This document shows positions 14,478 to 23,445 of a stretch of DNA of 54,373 bases, piece after piece (positions within the stretch are counted from its first letter, which is position 1; each line of letters opens with the position of its first letter). The DNA is from an uncultured Lachnospiraceae bacterium (GTDB lineage: Bacteria > Bacillota > Clostridia > Lachnospirales > Lachnospiraceae): the NCBI GenBank assembly GCA_910577645.1, contig CAJTOL010000021.1, positions 1-54,373 of the forward strand, in the 5' to 3' direction. The notes beneath the pieces are model-generated. The model made no database searches. It saw only the letters and a program-made list of their open reading frames with translations, and was not told where the DNA came from. Both the position numbers and the translations under genes were made by a program.

Positions 14478-15533
14478 ATGAAAAAGAGAATGGCAACATT
14501 AATATGTGCAGGTCTGGCAGCTGCCTTTTTGGCAGGATGCTCCGGCAAGGCGGCGGAGACTGCCCCGGCAACAACTGCAGCAGAGACCACAGTTGCTGCA
14601 GCGGAAGCGAAAACAGAGACCGCAGCTCCTGCAGCAGAGGCTGCCAAGCCTGACAACTTCCCAAAGAAGAATATTAAGATTATTGTTCCTTACGATGCAG
14701 GCGGCGGTGTTGATATTACAACTCGTCTTCTTACCGATGCGGCAGGCAAGGATTACTTTGACGGAAAGTCTCTGATTGTAGAGAATATGCCTGGCGGCGG
14801 CGCTGTTATCGGGCATACGGCGGTAGCAAATGCGGATGCCGATGGCTATACATTGCTTGCTTACACAAGTGCAGTTGTAAATAACCCAATCTTAAAGGAA
14901 GTAACCTATGATCTGAGCAGCTTTAAGACCTTGGGAATGGTTTGCTTTGATCCTGAGATCCTGGTTGTTCCCCCAACAGCTCCTTATAAAACCTTTGAGG
15001 AGTTTATTGAGTACGCAAAGACCAACACGGTAAAGGTGGCGACTCCCGGTCATTCCACAGCTCATCACATTGCCGCAATTCAATTTGCAAAGGAGCTGGG
15101 CCTTAACTTTGAGTATCTGCATAATGACAGCTCTGCCGTACAGATGCAGCAGCTGATGGGCGGTCACTGTGACGCGGCATTTATGGCAGTGGGAGAGAGC
15201 GTAAGCGCAGTTAATGATGGGACAATTATTGCATTGGCCATGGGCGGCGAGGAGCGCAACCCCAATATTCCGGATGTTCCTACTTTCCTTGAGAAAGGAA
15301 GCAGCCTGGTATATGGCGCATTCCGCGGTTATGCCTGCCCTGCAGGAGTGCCGGATGACGTATATGCTTACCTTGTAAGCGAGTTTGACAAGATCATAAC
15401 CTCTGAGAAGTTTATCCAGGGCATGAATGACGCAGCCATTCCTTATGCTTATAAGAGTGCAGCTGATTTTCAGGAATATGCAGAAAATGAGGCTGAGAAC
15501 CTAAAGGCACTTGCCCCTGAACTGAAACAGTAG
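14478..15533 (+). CDS. TTT transporter solute-binding lipoprotein (TctC-type)
   Basis: A 351-residue periplasm-equivalent binding protein. It has a signal peptide with lipobox LAGC (lipidated Cys21), an Ala/Thr/Glu linker (about 23-60), then two lobes with FPKKNIKIIVPYDAGGGVD, ADGYTLLAYTS and HSTAHHIAA, typical of TctC/Bug proteins that bind carboxylates. It captures the substrate for the TctA/TctB channel encoded downstream. It is the intact relative of the truncated gene at 5292-5942. Bug proteins bind many acids (citrate, tartrate, terephthalate, amino acids), so the ligand cannot be named. Confidence 0.9.
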   Translation: MKKRMATLICAGLAAAFLAGCSGKAAETAPATTAAETTVAAAEAKTETAAPAAEAAKPDNFPKKNIKIIVPYDAGGGVDITTRLLTDAAGKDYFDGKSLIVENMPGGGAVIGHTAVANADADGYTLLAYTSAVVNNPILKEVTYDLSSFKTLGMVCFDPEILVVPPTAPYKTFEEFIEYAKTNTVKVATPGHSTAHHIAAIQFAKELGLNFEYLHNDSSAVQMQQLMGGHCDAAFMAVGESVSAVNDGTIIALAMGGEERNPNIPDVPTFLEKGSSLVYGAFRGYACPAGVPDDVYAYLVSEFDKIITSEKFIQGMNDAAIPYAYKSAADFQEYAENEAENLKALAPELKQ

Positions 15534-15600
15534 GTTTCGTGCCGAAATCGCAGTTGTAACATAACGGAACTTTATTTTTCTCTGGGAGGTGAGGTACGAA

Positions 15601-16035
15601 ATGAAGAAGCAGTTGTATATTGAGCTGGCTATGCCGGTTGTATTTATCCTGGCTGCTATCTATATTATTATAAAGGCGATTCCCATGGAGAGCGAAGGCG
15701 TGTTCCCAATCATGTCGGCAGGTGTGCTGTTGCTTTGCGCCGTTTATCTCTTCATGGAGGTACTGGTGAAGAGAGAGGCTATCGTAAAGCTTGAAGGCGT
15801 AAATCTCTCTATGGTAGGGGTGACAATTCTGGCATTGGCAGCTTATGTGTTTTTGCTGAAAAAGATCGGTTATATAATTGATACCTTTCTGCTGTGTGCA
15901 TTTATTATCTGTTCATTGGGATACAAGAGGTTTGGTATCATCGCATTGTGCTCTGCCCTTGCAGTAGCGGCTACGTTTGGTGTTTTTAAGGTTATTCTGT
16001 CGGTTCCGCTGCCGATGATTTTCCTGGATTTTTAA
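15601..16035 (+). CDS. TTT transporter small membrane subunit (TctB-type)
   Basis: A 144-residue protein with four predicted membrane segments, the usual make-up of TctB. It pairs with TctA to form the secondary transporter fed by TctC. The frame is open from a GTG at 15589, but that codon lies inside the ribosome-binding site GGGAGGTGAGG; the ATG at 15601 is correctly spaced and gives MKKQLYIELAMPVVFIL. Confidence 0.85.
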   Translation: MKKQLYIELAMPVVFILAAIYIIIKAIPMESEGVFPIMSAGVLLLCAVYLFMEVLVKREAIVKLEGVNLSMVGVTILALAAYVFLLKKIGYIIDTFLLCAFIICSLGYKRFGIIALCSALAVAATFGVFKVILSVPLPMIFLDF

Positions 16036-16047
16036 GGAGGTGTACAG

Positions 16048-17556
16048 ATGAGTGGCATAATGTTAGGTTTAGGCGCGCTGATGCAGCCTCTGGCGCTGAT
16101 TGGCCTGCTGGGCGGAACGGTTGTCGGCCTGATCGTTGGATCTCTTCCGGGATTAAACGATAGTATTACAATGGCAGTTTTGATTCCCGTTACCTTTGGT
16201 ATGGAGCCTGAAATGGCCATAGGCCTTTTGGTTGGTATCTACTGTGCTTCTGCCTGCGGCGGTTCTGTTCCTTCAATCCTTCTTAAGATTCCCGGAACTG
16301 CTTCCGCCACGGTAACCGCTTATGATGGTTATCCCATGGCCCAGAAAGGAAAGAGCGGAGAAGCTTTAGGACTTGCCATATCTGCCTCTACATTTGGCGG
16401 AATTACCAGCGCTGTCGTGCTTTTGTTTTTGTCTCCCTTCCTGGCAAAGCAGGCCCTTAAGTTTGGCCCGCCTGAGTATTTTATGCTGGCTGTTCTCGGC
16501 ATGAGTACGGTTATTGGAATGGCCGGAAAGAATCTTGTTAAGAATATTCTGGCCATGGCAGTTGGTCTTGTATTTAGCTGTGTTGGCATGAGCCCTCAGA
16601 CCGGTTTGGCGCGTTTTACTTTCGGACAAGTCAGCCTGATGGATGGCATTTCCCTGATCCCTATGCTCATCGGTTTGTTCGGCATTACCTCTATCCTTGA
16701 GATGATTGAGGGAATTCGAAAAAATCCAAAAGCGGAAGGATTCAAGGAGAATGTCAAAAAGAATTACCAGAAAGTTAAGGTTACTCTCCCAAATAAGGAA
16801 ATGGCTAAGCGCCTTCTGCCTATCTGGGTTCAGTCCAGTGCAATCGGCAATATTATCGGTATTATTCCCGGCGCCGGTATGATCATGGCAATCTTTATGG
16901 CATACGACCAGGCGCAGAGAAGGCGTCCCAACCTGGAATTCGGCACAGGTGTTCCCGAAGGTATTGCAGCTCCGGAGGCTGCCAACAACGCGGTTGTTGC
17001 AAGCTCTATGGTTCCCCTGCTTTCTCTGGGGGTTCCCGGAAACTCTACTTCATCGCTGTTTTTAGGAGCTTTGACGATTCAGGGACTTAAGACAGGGCCC
17101 GGCTTATTCCGGGATACGCCTGATATGGCTTACATGATTATTCTTGGCTTTCTTCTTGCCAACATGATTATGCTTCCCCTGTCCGTGTTCTATTGTAATT
17201 TCCTGGCCACCGCGGTTCTGCGTCTGAAGAGAGAGATTTTAAGCGGCATCGTCCTTACGCTGTGTGTAACCGGCGCGTTTGCAGTGAGCAACAATATATT
17301 TAATATCTGCATTATGATCTTCTTCGGCTTTATCGGTTATACCTTCAACAAGTATAAGATTCCCCAGTCGCCGCTGATATTGGCTTCGATTCTGGGAAGT
17401 ATGATGGAGAGCAACTGGACCCAAAGCATGGTATATGCAAATGGTTCTCTGTCCGTATTTGTGACAAGGCCTTTAAGCTGCGGCCTGCTGATTTTATCTG
17501 TCATTTTCATTGCAATGCCTCTGATCAAAATGATGAAGGCAAAAAAGACTGCATAA
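16048..17556 (+). CDS. TTT transporter large permease (TctA-type)
   Basis: A 502-residue permease with about 10-12 membrane segments. Conserved TctA features are GLIVGSLPGLNDS near residue 30, CGGSVPSILLKIPGTASA (about 70-88) and the second half-repeat GVPEGIAAPEAANNA...LGVPGNSTSSLFLGA (about 297-345). It starts 12 bp after tctB and forms the transport channel. With TctB and TctC next to it, the uptake system is complete. Confidence 0.93.
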   Translation: MSGIMLGLGALMQPLALIGLLGGTVVGLIVGSLPGLNDSITMAVLIPVTFGMEPEMAIGLLVGIYCASACGGSVPSILLKIPGTASATVTAYDGYPMAQKGKSGEALGLAISASTFGGITSAVVLLFLSPFLAKQALKFGPPEYFMLAVLGMSTVIGMAGKNLVKNILAMAVGLVFSCVGMSPQTGLARFTFGQVSLMDGISLIPMLIGLFGITSILEMIEGIRKNPKAEGFKENVKKNYQKVKVTLPNKEMAKRLLPIWVQSSAIGNIIGIIPGAGMIMAIFMAYDQAQRRRPNLEFGTGVPEGIAAPEAANNAVVASSMVPLLSLGVPGNSTSSLFLGALTIQGLKTGPGLFRDTPDMAYMIILGFLLANMIMLPLSVFYCNFLATAVLRLKREILSGIVLTLCVTGAFAVSNNIFNICIMIFFGFIGYTFNKYKIPQSPLILASILGSMMESNWTQSMVYANGSLSVFVTRPLSCGLLILSVIFIAMPLIKMMKAKKTA

Positions 17557-17572
17557 AGAAAAGGAGCGCAAC

Positions 17573-18823
17573 ATGAAATATATTACGTTGGCAGATCATG
17601 CGGTTCGTACATATGCTCCGGACAAAATTTTTACTGCCAGCCAAAAAGCAAAGGCGGATATTGCCGGTTTGGGTGAGGATGCAGTAATTAATTCTACTCT
17701 GGGGGAGTGTATAGATGATGAGGGAAAACTGATGGTTCTTCCAACGGTGGAAAAGATGCTACGCTCTATGCCGGTGGAGGAAATGTGCAGTTATGCGCCT
17801 ATTGCCGGCATACCAGGCTTTAATGAGGCCGTTCAGATTTCGCTCTTTGGGGAAATCAGCAAGCGCTTTCATGTGGAGTCGGTGCCCACCCCGGGAGGCT
17901 GCGGCGCTCTGAGGCATGCAGTATGGAATTTCCTGGATAACGGTGATGCGATGCTGACTACCGACTGGTTCTGGGGACCTTACCGGAATATCTGTGAGGA
18001 GCACGGCCGTTTCCTGAAAAGCTTTGAAATGTTTAATGATCAGAACACCTTCCATATTGAGGCCATGGATAAAGCCGTGGGAGAGCTTTTAAGCCAGCAG
18101 AAACAGCTTCTGCTGGCGCTGAATACACCGGCAAATAATCCTACCGGCTATTCCATGACAAAGGAAGAAATGGATCAGGTAATCGCGGTGCTTCGCAGGT
18201 ATGCTTTAGAGTACCCGGACAAGAAGCTGACGCTGTGTCTGGATGCATCTTATATTGATTTTGACGCCGGTTTTTGCGAGAGCAGAGAGATTTTTGAAAG
18301 CATTCATGATATGCCGGAAAATATGATGGTTCTGGTAATATTCAGTATGTCCAAGAGTTATACTATGTGCGGCATGCGCTGCGGCGCTTTCGTGTGCCTG
18401 GGAGAGACGGCGGAGGCGGCACAGGAGTTTAAAGCCGCCATGTCCTACTCGTCACGTTCTGTATGGTCCAATGTGATTCGCAGCGCCCAGCGTGTTCTGG
18501 TGGATATAAATTTGAATCCGGAGGTAAAGGCTCAGGTGGATCAGGAGCGTCTGGAGTTCAGCAACCTGATTTCAAAGCGCGGAAAAGCTTTTTACCATGA
18601 AGCCGGACGCATTGGGCTGTCCTGCTGTCCCTACAAGCACGGGTATTTTATTGCGGTTCCCTGTGAAAATCCGGATAAAGTTGCAGAGTACCTTTGCCGA
18701 AAGCATGTGTATGTTGTCCCGCAGGCGAAAGGGCTGCGGTTCTCCCCCTGCGCTGTTACTATGGAAAAATGTTTGAGGGCGCCTGAATTAATTAAGGAAG
18801 CGATACAGAATGTAGGGGATTGA
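17573..18823 (+). CDS. Aminotransferase class I/II (PLP-dependent)
   Basis: A 416-residue fold-type I PLP enzyme of the aspartate/aromatic aminotransferase type. It has GGCGALRHAVWNFL (PLP-phosphate region, about 108-121), NTPANNPTG (184-192), LDASYIDF (223-230) and the Schiff-base lysine K261 in FSMSKSYTMCGMR. The N-terminus (LADHAVRTYAPDKIFTASQKAKA) is like that of aspartate-family transaminases. It follows tctA by 16 bp. A role in moving an amino group on or off the imported acid fits the context; the substrate is not readable. It differs clearly from the MalY-type enzyme at the front of the operon, so the two probably do different steps. Confidence 0.82.
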   Translation: MKYITLADHAVRTYAPDKIFTASQKAKADIAGLGEDAVINSTLGECIDDEGKLMVLPTVEKMLRSMPVEEMCSYAPIAGIPGFNEAVQISLFGEISKRFHVESVPTPGGCGALRHAVWNFLDNGDAMLTTDWFWGPYRNICEEHGRFLKSFEMFNDQNTFHIEAMDKAVGELLSQQKQLLLALNTPANNPTGYSMTKEEMDQVIAVLRRYALEYPDKKLTLCLDASYIDFDAGFCESREIFESIHDMPENMMVLVIFSMSKSYTMCGMRCGAFVCLGETAEAAQEFKAAMSYSSRSVWSNVIRSAQRVLVDINLNPEVKAQVDQERLEFSNLISKRGKAFYHEAGRIGLSCCPYKHGYFIAVPCENPDKVAEYLCRKHVYVVPQAKGLRFSPCAVTMEKCLRAPELIKEAIQNVGD

Positions 18824-18839
18824 AGTGGAGGGATAGTAT

Positions 18840-20024
18840 ATGAAGATTACAGATGTAAGGGTGGTATTGGTTAATAAATTTTTGTTTGTGAGGGTTTTTA
18901 CAGATGAGGGGATTTCGGGGATTGGAGAGTCTGGGGACTGGGGGTTTCTGGAGTCCTCAGGGGAGGTGATCAAATCTTTTAGGGAATACCTTATCGGACA
19001 GGATCCGCTGCGAATTGAACATCACTGGCAGTATATGTACCGTTGCTTCCATTTCCGGGGAGCGGCTGTGATGGGCGCTTTAAGCGCTATTGATATTGCC
19101 CTTTATGACATTGCAGGAAAATACTACAATGTTCCGGTATATCAGTTGTTGGGCGGTAAATGCCGTGATCAGGTGAGAGTTTACTCCCATGTGTCCGGAG
19201 GCACCTTTGATGAGCTGATGGAGAGCTGTCTGGCTGAGAAGGAGAAGGGATTTACCGCTATTGGCCATTTATCTCCGTTTCTGGACGAACCCAGATCTAC
19301 CCGTTATTTTGAGACCTATGCCCGAAAGATTCATGATGGTGTGGAGCGAATCGGCAAGATCCGCGAGGCGGTTGGGATTGATGTGGATCTGTGTATTGAG
19401 AACCATCGCCGCCTGAATCCTGCGGAAGCCGTTGCCCTGGCGGCGCAGCTGGAGCAGTTTACTCCCATGTTCTATGAGGATCCGCTGATTCCTGACAATT
19501 TTGATTCTATGGCATGGGTTGCTTCAAAGATTCGTATTCCTCTGGCAACCGGAGAACGTATCCATACGCCCCAGGAATATCAGATGCTGGTGAAACGCCA
19601 GGCTCTGGACTACCTGCGTGTCAGTATCTGCATTTGCGGCGGTTTTACCGGTGCCAAGAAGATTGCGGCCATTGCTGAGGCAAATCATTTGGGAATCATC
19701 CCGCATAACCCGTTAAGTCCAATTGCTACAGCCGCCTGTATTCAGTTTGACGCGGCAGTTCCCTGCTTCACCATTCAGGAATATCCGGATCCTGACGGCC
19801 AGGCCGCTCATGCCCGTTTTGTTTTTGATAAGACAAATAAGTCTTCTTTCCGCGCTTCTGATATTGTGGACAGGATGCCGGAATGCAAAGACGGATTCTT
19901 GATCGTGCCGGACGCGCCCGGACTTGGCATTGAGCTGATCGACGGCGCGGACGAGAAATTTCCCTTTGAGGGCAGAAAAATCGTTACCAGGCTGACAAAA
20001 GACGGAGCGGTAATGGATCAGTAA
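18840..20024 (+). CDS. Enolase-superfamily acid-sugar dehydratase-like protein (mandelate racemase / galactonate-mannonate dehydratase group)
   Basis: A 394-residue two-domain enzyme: capping domain (1-115) and TIM barrel. Metal ligands are E187 (LCIENHRR), E213 (FYEDP) and E239 (ATGER); the general base is likely H289 in IIPHNPLSPIATAA, as in D-galactonate and D-mannonate dehydratases. These enzymes abstract a proton next to a carboxylate and then eliminate water or racemise. It is the last gene of the transporter operon, 16 bp behind the aminotransferase. A hydroxy-acid dehydration or racemisation of the imported compound is likely; the precise substrate is unknown. No terminator is visible after it. 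Confidence 0.85.
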   Translation: MKITDVRVVLVNKFLFVRVFTDEGISGIGESGDWGFLESSGEVIKSFREYLIGQDPLRIEHHWQYMYRCFHFRGAAVMGALSAIDIALYDIAGKYYNVPVYQLLGGKCRDQVRVYSHVSGGTFDELMESCLAEKEKGFTAIGHLSPFLDEPRSTRYFETYARKIHDGVERIGKIREAVGIDVDLCIENHRRLNPAEAVALAAQLEQFTPMFYEDPLIPDNFDSMAWVASKIRIPLATGERIHTPQEYQMLVKRQALDYLRVSICICGGFTGAKKIAAIAEANHLGIIPHNPLSPIATAACIQFDAAVPCFTIQEYPDPDGQAAHARFVFDKTNKSSFRASDIVDRMPECKDGFLIVPDAPGLGIELIDGADEKFPFEGRKIVTRLTKDGAVMDQ

Positions 20025-20058
20025 TTGAATGTTGTAATGGAATGTTTAGAAAAACTGC

Positions 20059-20087
20059 TTGCCAAATTCCGGATCTTATGCTAGAAT
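20059..20087 (+). promoter_or_regulatory. Promoter of tRNA-Leu
   Basis: TTGCCA (20059-20064), 17-bp spacer, TAGAAT (20082-20087) with a TG extension in front of the -10. The tRNA begins 20 bases later. Confidence 0.8.
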
Positions 20088-20106
20088 AATACTCGTTGCA
20101 AAGCAA

Positions 20107-20189
20107 GCCGGCTTGTCGGAATGGCAGACGAGGTGGACTCAAAATCCATTGATGGCGACATCGTGCGGGTTCAAGTCCCGCAGCCGGCA
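20107..20189 (+). tRNA. tRNA-Leu (anticodon CAA)
   Basis: The 83-nt sequence folds as a class II tRNA. Acceptor arms are GCCGGCT/AGCCGGC with discriminator A. The anticodon stem GTGGA/TCCAT has loop CTCAAAA, with anticodon CAA at 20140-20142. The long variable arm is GATG-GCGA-CATC, and the T arm is GCGGG-TTCAAGT-CCCGC. It reads UUG codons. The 3' CCA is not encoded. Confidence 0.97.
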
Positions 20190-20204
20190 CTCCTTGGCAG
20201 GGGC

Positions 20205-20242
20205 ACCCGAAGGCTTATTGGTAATAGGCTTTCGGGTTTTTT
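20205..20242 (+). terminator. Terminator after tRNA-Leu
   Basis: Stem ACCCGAA (20205-20211) with TTCGGGT (20231-20237), extended by GCTTATT/AATAGGC, then a run of T. Confidence 0.88.
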
Positions 20243-20277
20243 CATACCCTCAGCAAACAAGGACCCGCCGCAGGCGG

Positions 20278-20307
20278 AGAATTCTGCCAGGCAGAATTCT
20301 TTTTTTA
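20278..20307 (+). terminator. Second terminator-like hairpin, just upstream of the anti-sigma-like gene
   Basis: Perfect 11-bp arms AGAATTCTGCC (20278-20288) and GGCAGAATTCT (20290-20300), then seven T. A smaller GC hairpin (CCGCCGCAGGCGG, 20264-20276) precedes it. It ends only 4 bases before the ribosome-binding site of the next gene, so it could be either a backup terminator of the tRNA or an attenuator of that gene. Confidence 0.75.
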
Positions 20308-20322
20308 GACAGGAGGCATACT

Positions 20323-20664
20323 ATGAATTGTCAGGAGGCAGAACGTCTGGTAACTCCCTATATCCATGGAGAGCTTGGCGAGGATCAGCTGGAAGAATTT
20401 CTGGAGCATATAGAAGGATGTGAAAACTGCCAGGAAGAACTGGAGATTTATTTTACTGTGGATCTGGGTATCCGGCAGTTGGATTCTGATGCGGATAATT
20501 ACAATATCAAAGGCGAGATGGAGGAGCTGCTGGACCAGTCCAGACAGCATGTCCGGAGAACCAGAATGTTTCAGGCCGCCAGATATTCGGTAGATACTCT
20601 GATGATAATGGGGCTTGCTGTAATCATTATCATGCAGCTTCGGCTCCTGGGATTGTTTTTGTAA
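20323..20664 (+). CDS. Zinc-finger (zf-HC2) anti-sigma-factor-like membrane protein
   Basis: A 113-residue protein. The N-terminus is a zf-HC2 finger (C3, then H29-x3-C33-x2-C36 in FLEHIEGCENCQEEL), and a single membrane segment lies at the C-terminus (about 92-110, LMIMGLAVIIIMQLRLLGLFL). Anti-sigma factors with this layout bind an ECF sigma factor through the finger region, but no sigma gene is nearby, so this one is an orphan. The start is ATG 20323 with AGGAGG six bases before; longer frames running back through the tRNA are not real. polA follows by 40 bp. Confidence 0.78.
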   Translation: MNCQEAERLVTPYIHGELGEDQLEEFLEHIEGCENCQEELEIYFTVDLGIRQLDSDADNYNIKGEMEELLDQSRQHVRRTRMFQAARYSVDTLMIMGLAVIIIMQLRLLGLFL

Positions 20665-20704
20665 TATCAGGGTCAAAAAGTCATTTTTATAAATGAGGTA
20701 TGAT

Positions 20705-23386
20705 ATGGGAAAATTGGTATTAATTGACGGGCACAGCATTTTAAACAGAGCCTTTTACGGAGTCCCGGAGCTGACCAACTCGGAAGGCCTTCACACCAAT
20801 GCGGTTTACGGATTCCTCAATATAATGTTTAAAATTTTGGACGAGGAGCAGGCGGATCACCTGGCAGTGGCTTTTGATTTAAAAGATCCCACCTTCCGCC
20901 ACAAAATGTTTGATGAGTATAAAGGCACCCGCAAGCCTATGCCAGCAGAGCTTTATGAGCAGGTGCCCCTGATAAAAGAAGTACTGGGCGCTATGAGGGT
21001 GCCCATCCTTACAATGTCCGGATTTGAGGCGGATGATATTTTGGGAACCGTGGCAAAAAGCCAGGCAAAGGAAGGGGTGGAGGTATCCGTAGTATCCGGG
21101 GACAGGGATTTGCTGCAGCTTGCCGATACTCATATTAAGATTCGGATCCCCAGAACCAGCAGAGGGAAAACGGAGATTAAAGACTATTACCCGGAAGATG
21201 TAAAGCAGGAATACGGCGTGACGCCGGTGGAGTTTATTGATGTAAAGGCCCTGATGGGAGATTCCTCCGACAATATTCCCGGAGTTCCTTCTATTGGGGA
21301 AAAAACTGCCACCGCCATAATCGCATCCTATGGAACCATAGAAAATGCTTATGCACATTTAGAGGAAATCAAGCCGCCAAGGGCAAAAAAAGCCTTGGAA
21401 GAGCACTACAGCCTTGCCCAGCTCAGCAAGACTTTGGCAACTATCTGTACCGATTGCGGGATCCCCTTTTCTTATGAGGATGCAGAGATTGGAAACCTCT
21501 ATACTCAGGAGGCCTACCAGTATATGAAACGGCTGGAGTTTAAATCCATTCTGACCCGCTTTTCTGAAATTTCCCAGGGAAAGGATGAAAGTAATATTCA
21601 AAGTCATTTTCAGGTGATAAAGGACTTTTCCCGGGCAGAAGAAATATTTTTAAAGGCAGGGGAGGCAGAGGTTACAGGCGCTCAGCTTATTTCCGGTTCT
21701 GTCCATGAGCTTTTAGGCACCGGCCAGGATATTTACGGCTCCATTGCCGGCCTTACCCTGTGTTTCGGGCCGGAGGATTCTTATTTCATTCCGGCAGAAG
21801 GCTTTATAACCGGCCGGTATCTGGCGGATAAGCTGGAAGGGCTTTGCAGGAGAAAGCAGGGAATGGTCTGGGTGTTGGATTTAAAGAGCCAGCTTCCGTT
21901 TTTAAATCTGTCCTGGGGGGACGGGGTAAGAGACGCCGCTGTAGCCGGTTATCTTTTAAATCCTTTAAAGGACACCTACGGATATGACGATCTGGCAAGG
22001 GATTACGGCGGCATCACTCTGCCTTCCCAGGCAGATCTGCTGGGAAAGACGGCTCTCAGTAAGGCTTTGGAGGAAGAAAATCCGAAAGCCCTGGACTGTG
22101 TATGCTTTTTAGGCTATTCCCTGTGGAAGACAGCTCCTGTCCTCAATAAAAGGCTGGAGGAAACGGGGATGGAAGCCCTGTTTTCCAATATTGAAATGCC
22201 CCTGATTTACAGCCTGTACCGGATGGAGGCGGCAGGGGTTAAGGTGGAGCGCCAGGAATTAAAGGACTACGGAAGCAGGCTGAAGATCCGCATTGACAAG
22301 CTGGAAAAAGAGATTTATGAGGCCACCGGGGAGACCTTTAACATTAATTCCCCCAAGCAGCTTGGAGAGATACTGTTTGAAAAAATGGGATTAAAAGGCG
22401 GAAAAAAGACCAAAACCGGTTATTCCACAGCGGCGGATGTGTTGGAAAAATTAGCGCCGGATGTACCGGCAGTCCGGATGATTCTGGATTACCGCCAGCT
22501 TACCAAGCTCTATTCCACCTATGCAGAAGGACTGGCTGCTTTTATCGGGACGGATCAGAGGATTCACGGCAAATTCAACCAGACCATTACGGCTACCGGG
22601 CGAATCAGCAGCACAGAGCCCAATCTGCAGAACATTCCGGTGCGGATGGAATTGGGCCGGGAGATCCGCAGGGTATTTGTGCCGGAACAGGGATACACCT
22701 TTGTGGACGCCGACTATTCCCAGATTGAGCTTCGGATTCTGGCCCATATGTCAGGAGATGAGCGGCTTATTGAAGCCTACCGGTCGGCTCAGGATATTCA
22801 TGCCATTACTGCATCCCAGGTATTCCATATTCCCCTGGAGGAAGTAACGCCCCTTATGAGGCGAAACGCCAAGGCGGTAAATTTCGGCATTGTTTATGGC
22901 ATCAGCGCTTTCGGCTTAAGCGAGGATTTAAGCATTTCCAGAAAGGAAGCCCTGGAATACATCAATACCTACTTTGAAACCTATCCCGGGGTCAAGGAAT
23001 TTCTGGATAAACAGGTGTCAGACGGCAAGGAACACGGTTTTGTCACCACTATGTTTGGCAGGCGCAGGCCGATTCCGGAGCTGAAGTCGGCAAACTTTAT
23101 GCAGCGTTCCTTTGGAGAGCGGGTGGCAATGAATTCCCCAATCCAGGGAACAGCGGCGGATATCATGAAAATTGCCATGATTCGGGTGGATCAGGAGCTT
23201 AACCGCAGGGGATTAAAATCCCGGATCGTGCTCCAGGTTCACGACGAGCTGCTAATCGAAGCTCTGGAAGCTGAGGTCGATGAGGTAAAAGAGATTCTGG
23301 AGAATGAGATGAAGCACGCAGCGGATCTGTCAGTAGCCCTGGAGGTAGACGCAAAAGAAGGGGACAGCTGGTTTGACGCCCATTAA
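20705..23386 (+). CDS. polA: DNA polymerase I
   Basis: An 893-residue Family A polymerase for Okazaki-fragment processing and repair. Residues 1 to about 300 are the 5'-3' exonuclease (LVLIDGHSILNRAFYG, FEADDILGT, SVVSGDRDLLQL, LMGDSSDNIPGVPSIGEKTA). About 490-893 are the polymerase, with motif A VDADYSQIELRILAHMSG, the O helix RRNAKAVNFGIVYGIS and motif C QVHDELLIEA. The domain between them has lost the DxE and DxxxD residues of the 3'-5' proofreading exonuclease, as in many Firmicutes. I chose ATG 20705 (GAGG six bases before) over the ATG at 20693, which overlaps that site. Confidence 0.96.
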   Translation: MGKLVLIDGHSILNRAFYGVPELTNSEGLHTNAVYGFLNIMFKILDEEQADHLAVAFDLKDPTFRHKMFDEYKGTRKPMPAELYEQVPLIKEVLGAMRVPILTMSGFEADDILGTVAKSQAKEGVEVSVVSGDRDLLQLADTHIKIRIPRTSRGKTEIKDYYPEDVKQEYGVTPVEFIDVKALMGDSSDNIPGVPSIGEKTATAIIASYGTIENAYAHLEEIKPPRAKKALEEHYSLAQLSKTLATICTDCGIPFSYEDAEIGNLYTQEAYQYMKRLEFKSILTRFSEISQGKDESNIQSHFQVIKDFSRAEEIFLKAGEAEVTGAQLISGSVHELLGTGQDIYGSIAGLTLCFGPEDSYFIPAEGFITGRYLADKLEGLCRRKQGMVWVLDLKSQLPFLNLSWGDGVRDAAVAGYLLNPLKDTYGYDDLARDYGGITLPSQADLLGKTALSKALEEENPKALDCVCFLGYSLWKTAPVLNKRLEETGMEALFSNIEMPLIYSLYRMEAAGVKVERQELKDYGSRLKIRIDKLEKEIYEATGETFNINSPKQLGEILFEKMGLKGGKKTKTGYSTAADVLEKLAPDVPAVRMILDYRQLTKLYSTYAEGLAAFIGTDQRIHGKFNQTITATGRISSTEPNLQNIPVRMELGREIRRVFVPEQGYTFVDADYSQIELRILAHMSGDERLIEAYRSAQDIHAITASQVFHIPLEEVTPLMRRNAKAVNFGIVYGISAFGLSEDLSISRKEALEYINTYFETYPGVKEFLDKQVSDGKEHGFVTTMFGRRRPIPELKSANFMQRSFGERVAMNSPIQGTAADIMKIAMIRVDQELNRRGLKSRIVLQVHDELLIEALEAEVDEVKEILENEMKHAADLSVALEVDAKEGDSWFDAH

Positions 23387-23445
23387 GGCATTGGAAGGCC
23401 AGCGCTCTTTTTCTCTGGAAAGAGAAGGAAAGGAAGCAGGAAACC

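Noticed and set aside
14435..14664. Ala/Val-rich reverse-strand frames over the start of tctC
   Set aside because: They are antisense images of the Ala/Thr/Glu linker and signal peptide of the lipoprotein, with no ribosome-binding site.
20059..20322. Coding frame running through tRNA-Leu into the anti-sigma-like gene
   Set aside because: It overlaps an unmistakable tRNA and two terminators; the AGGAGG and ATG at 20323 define the real start.
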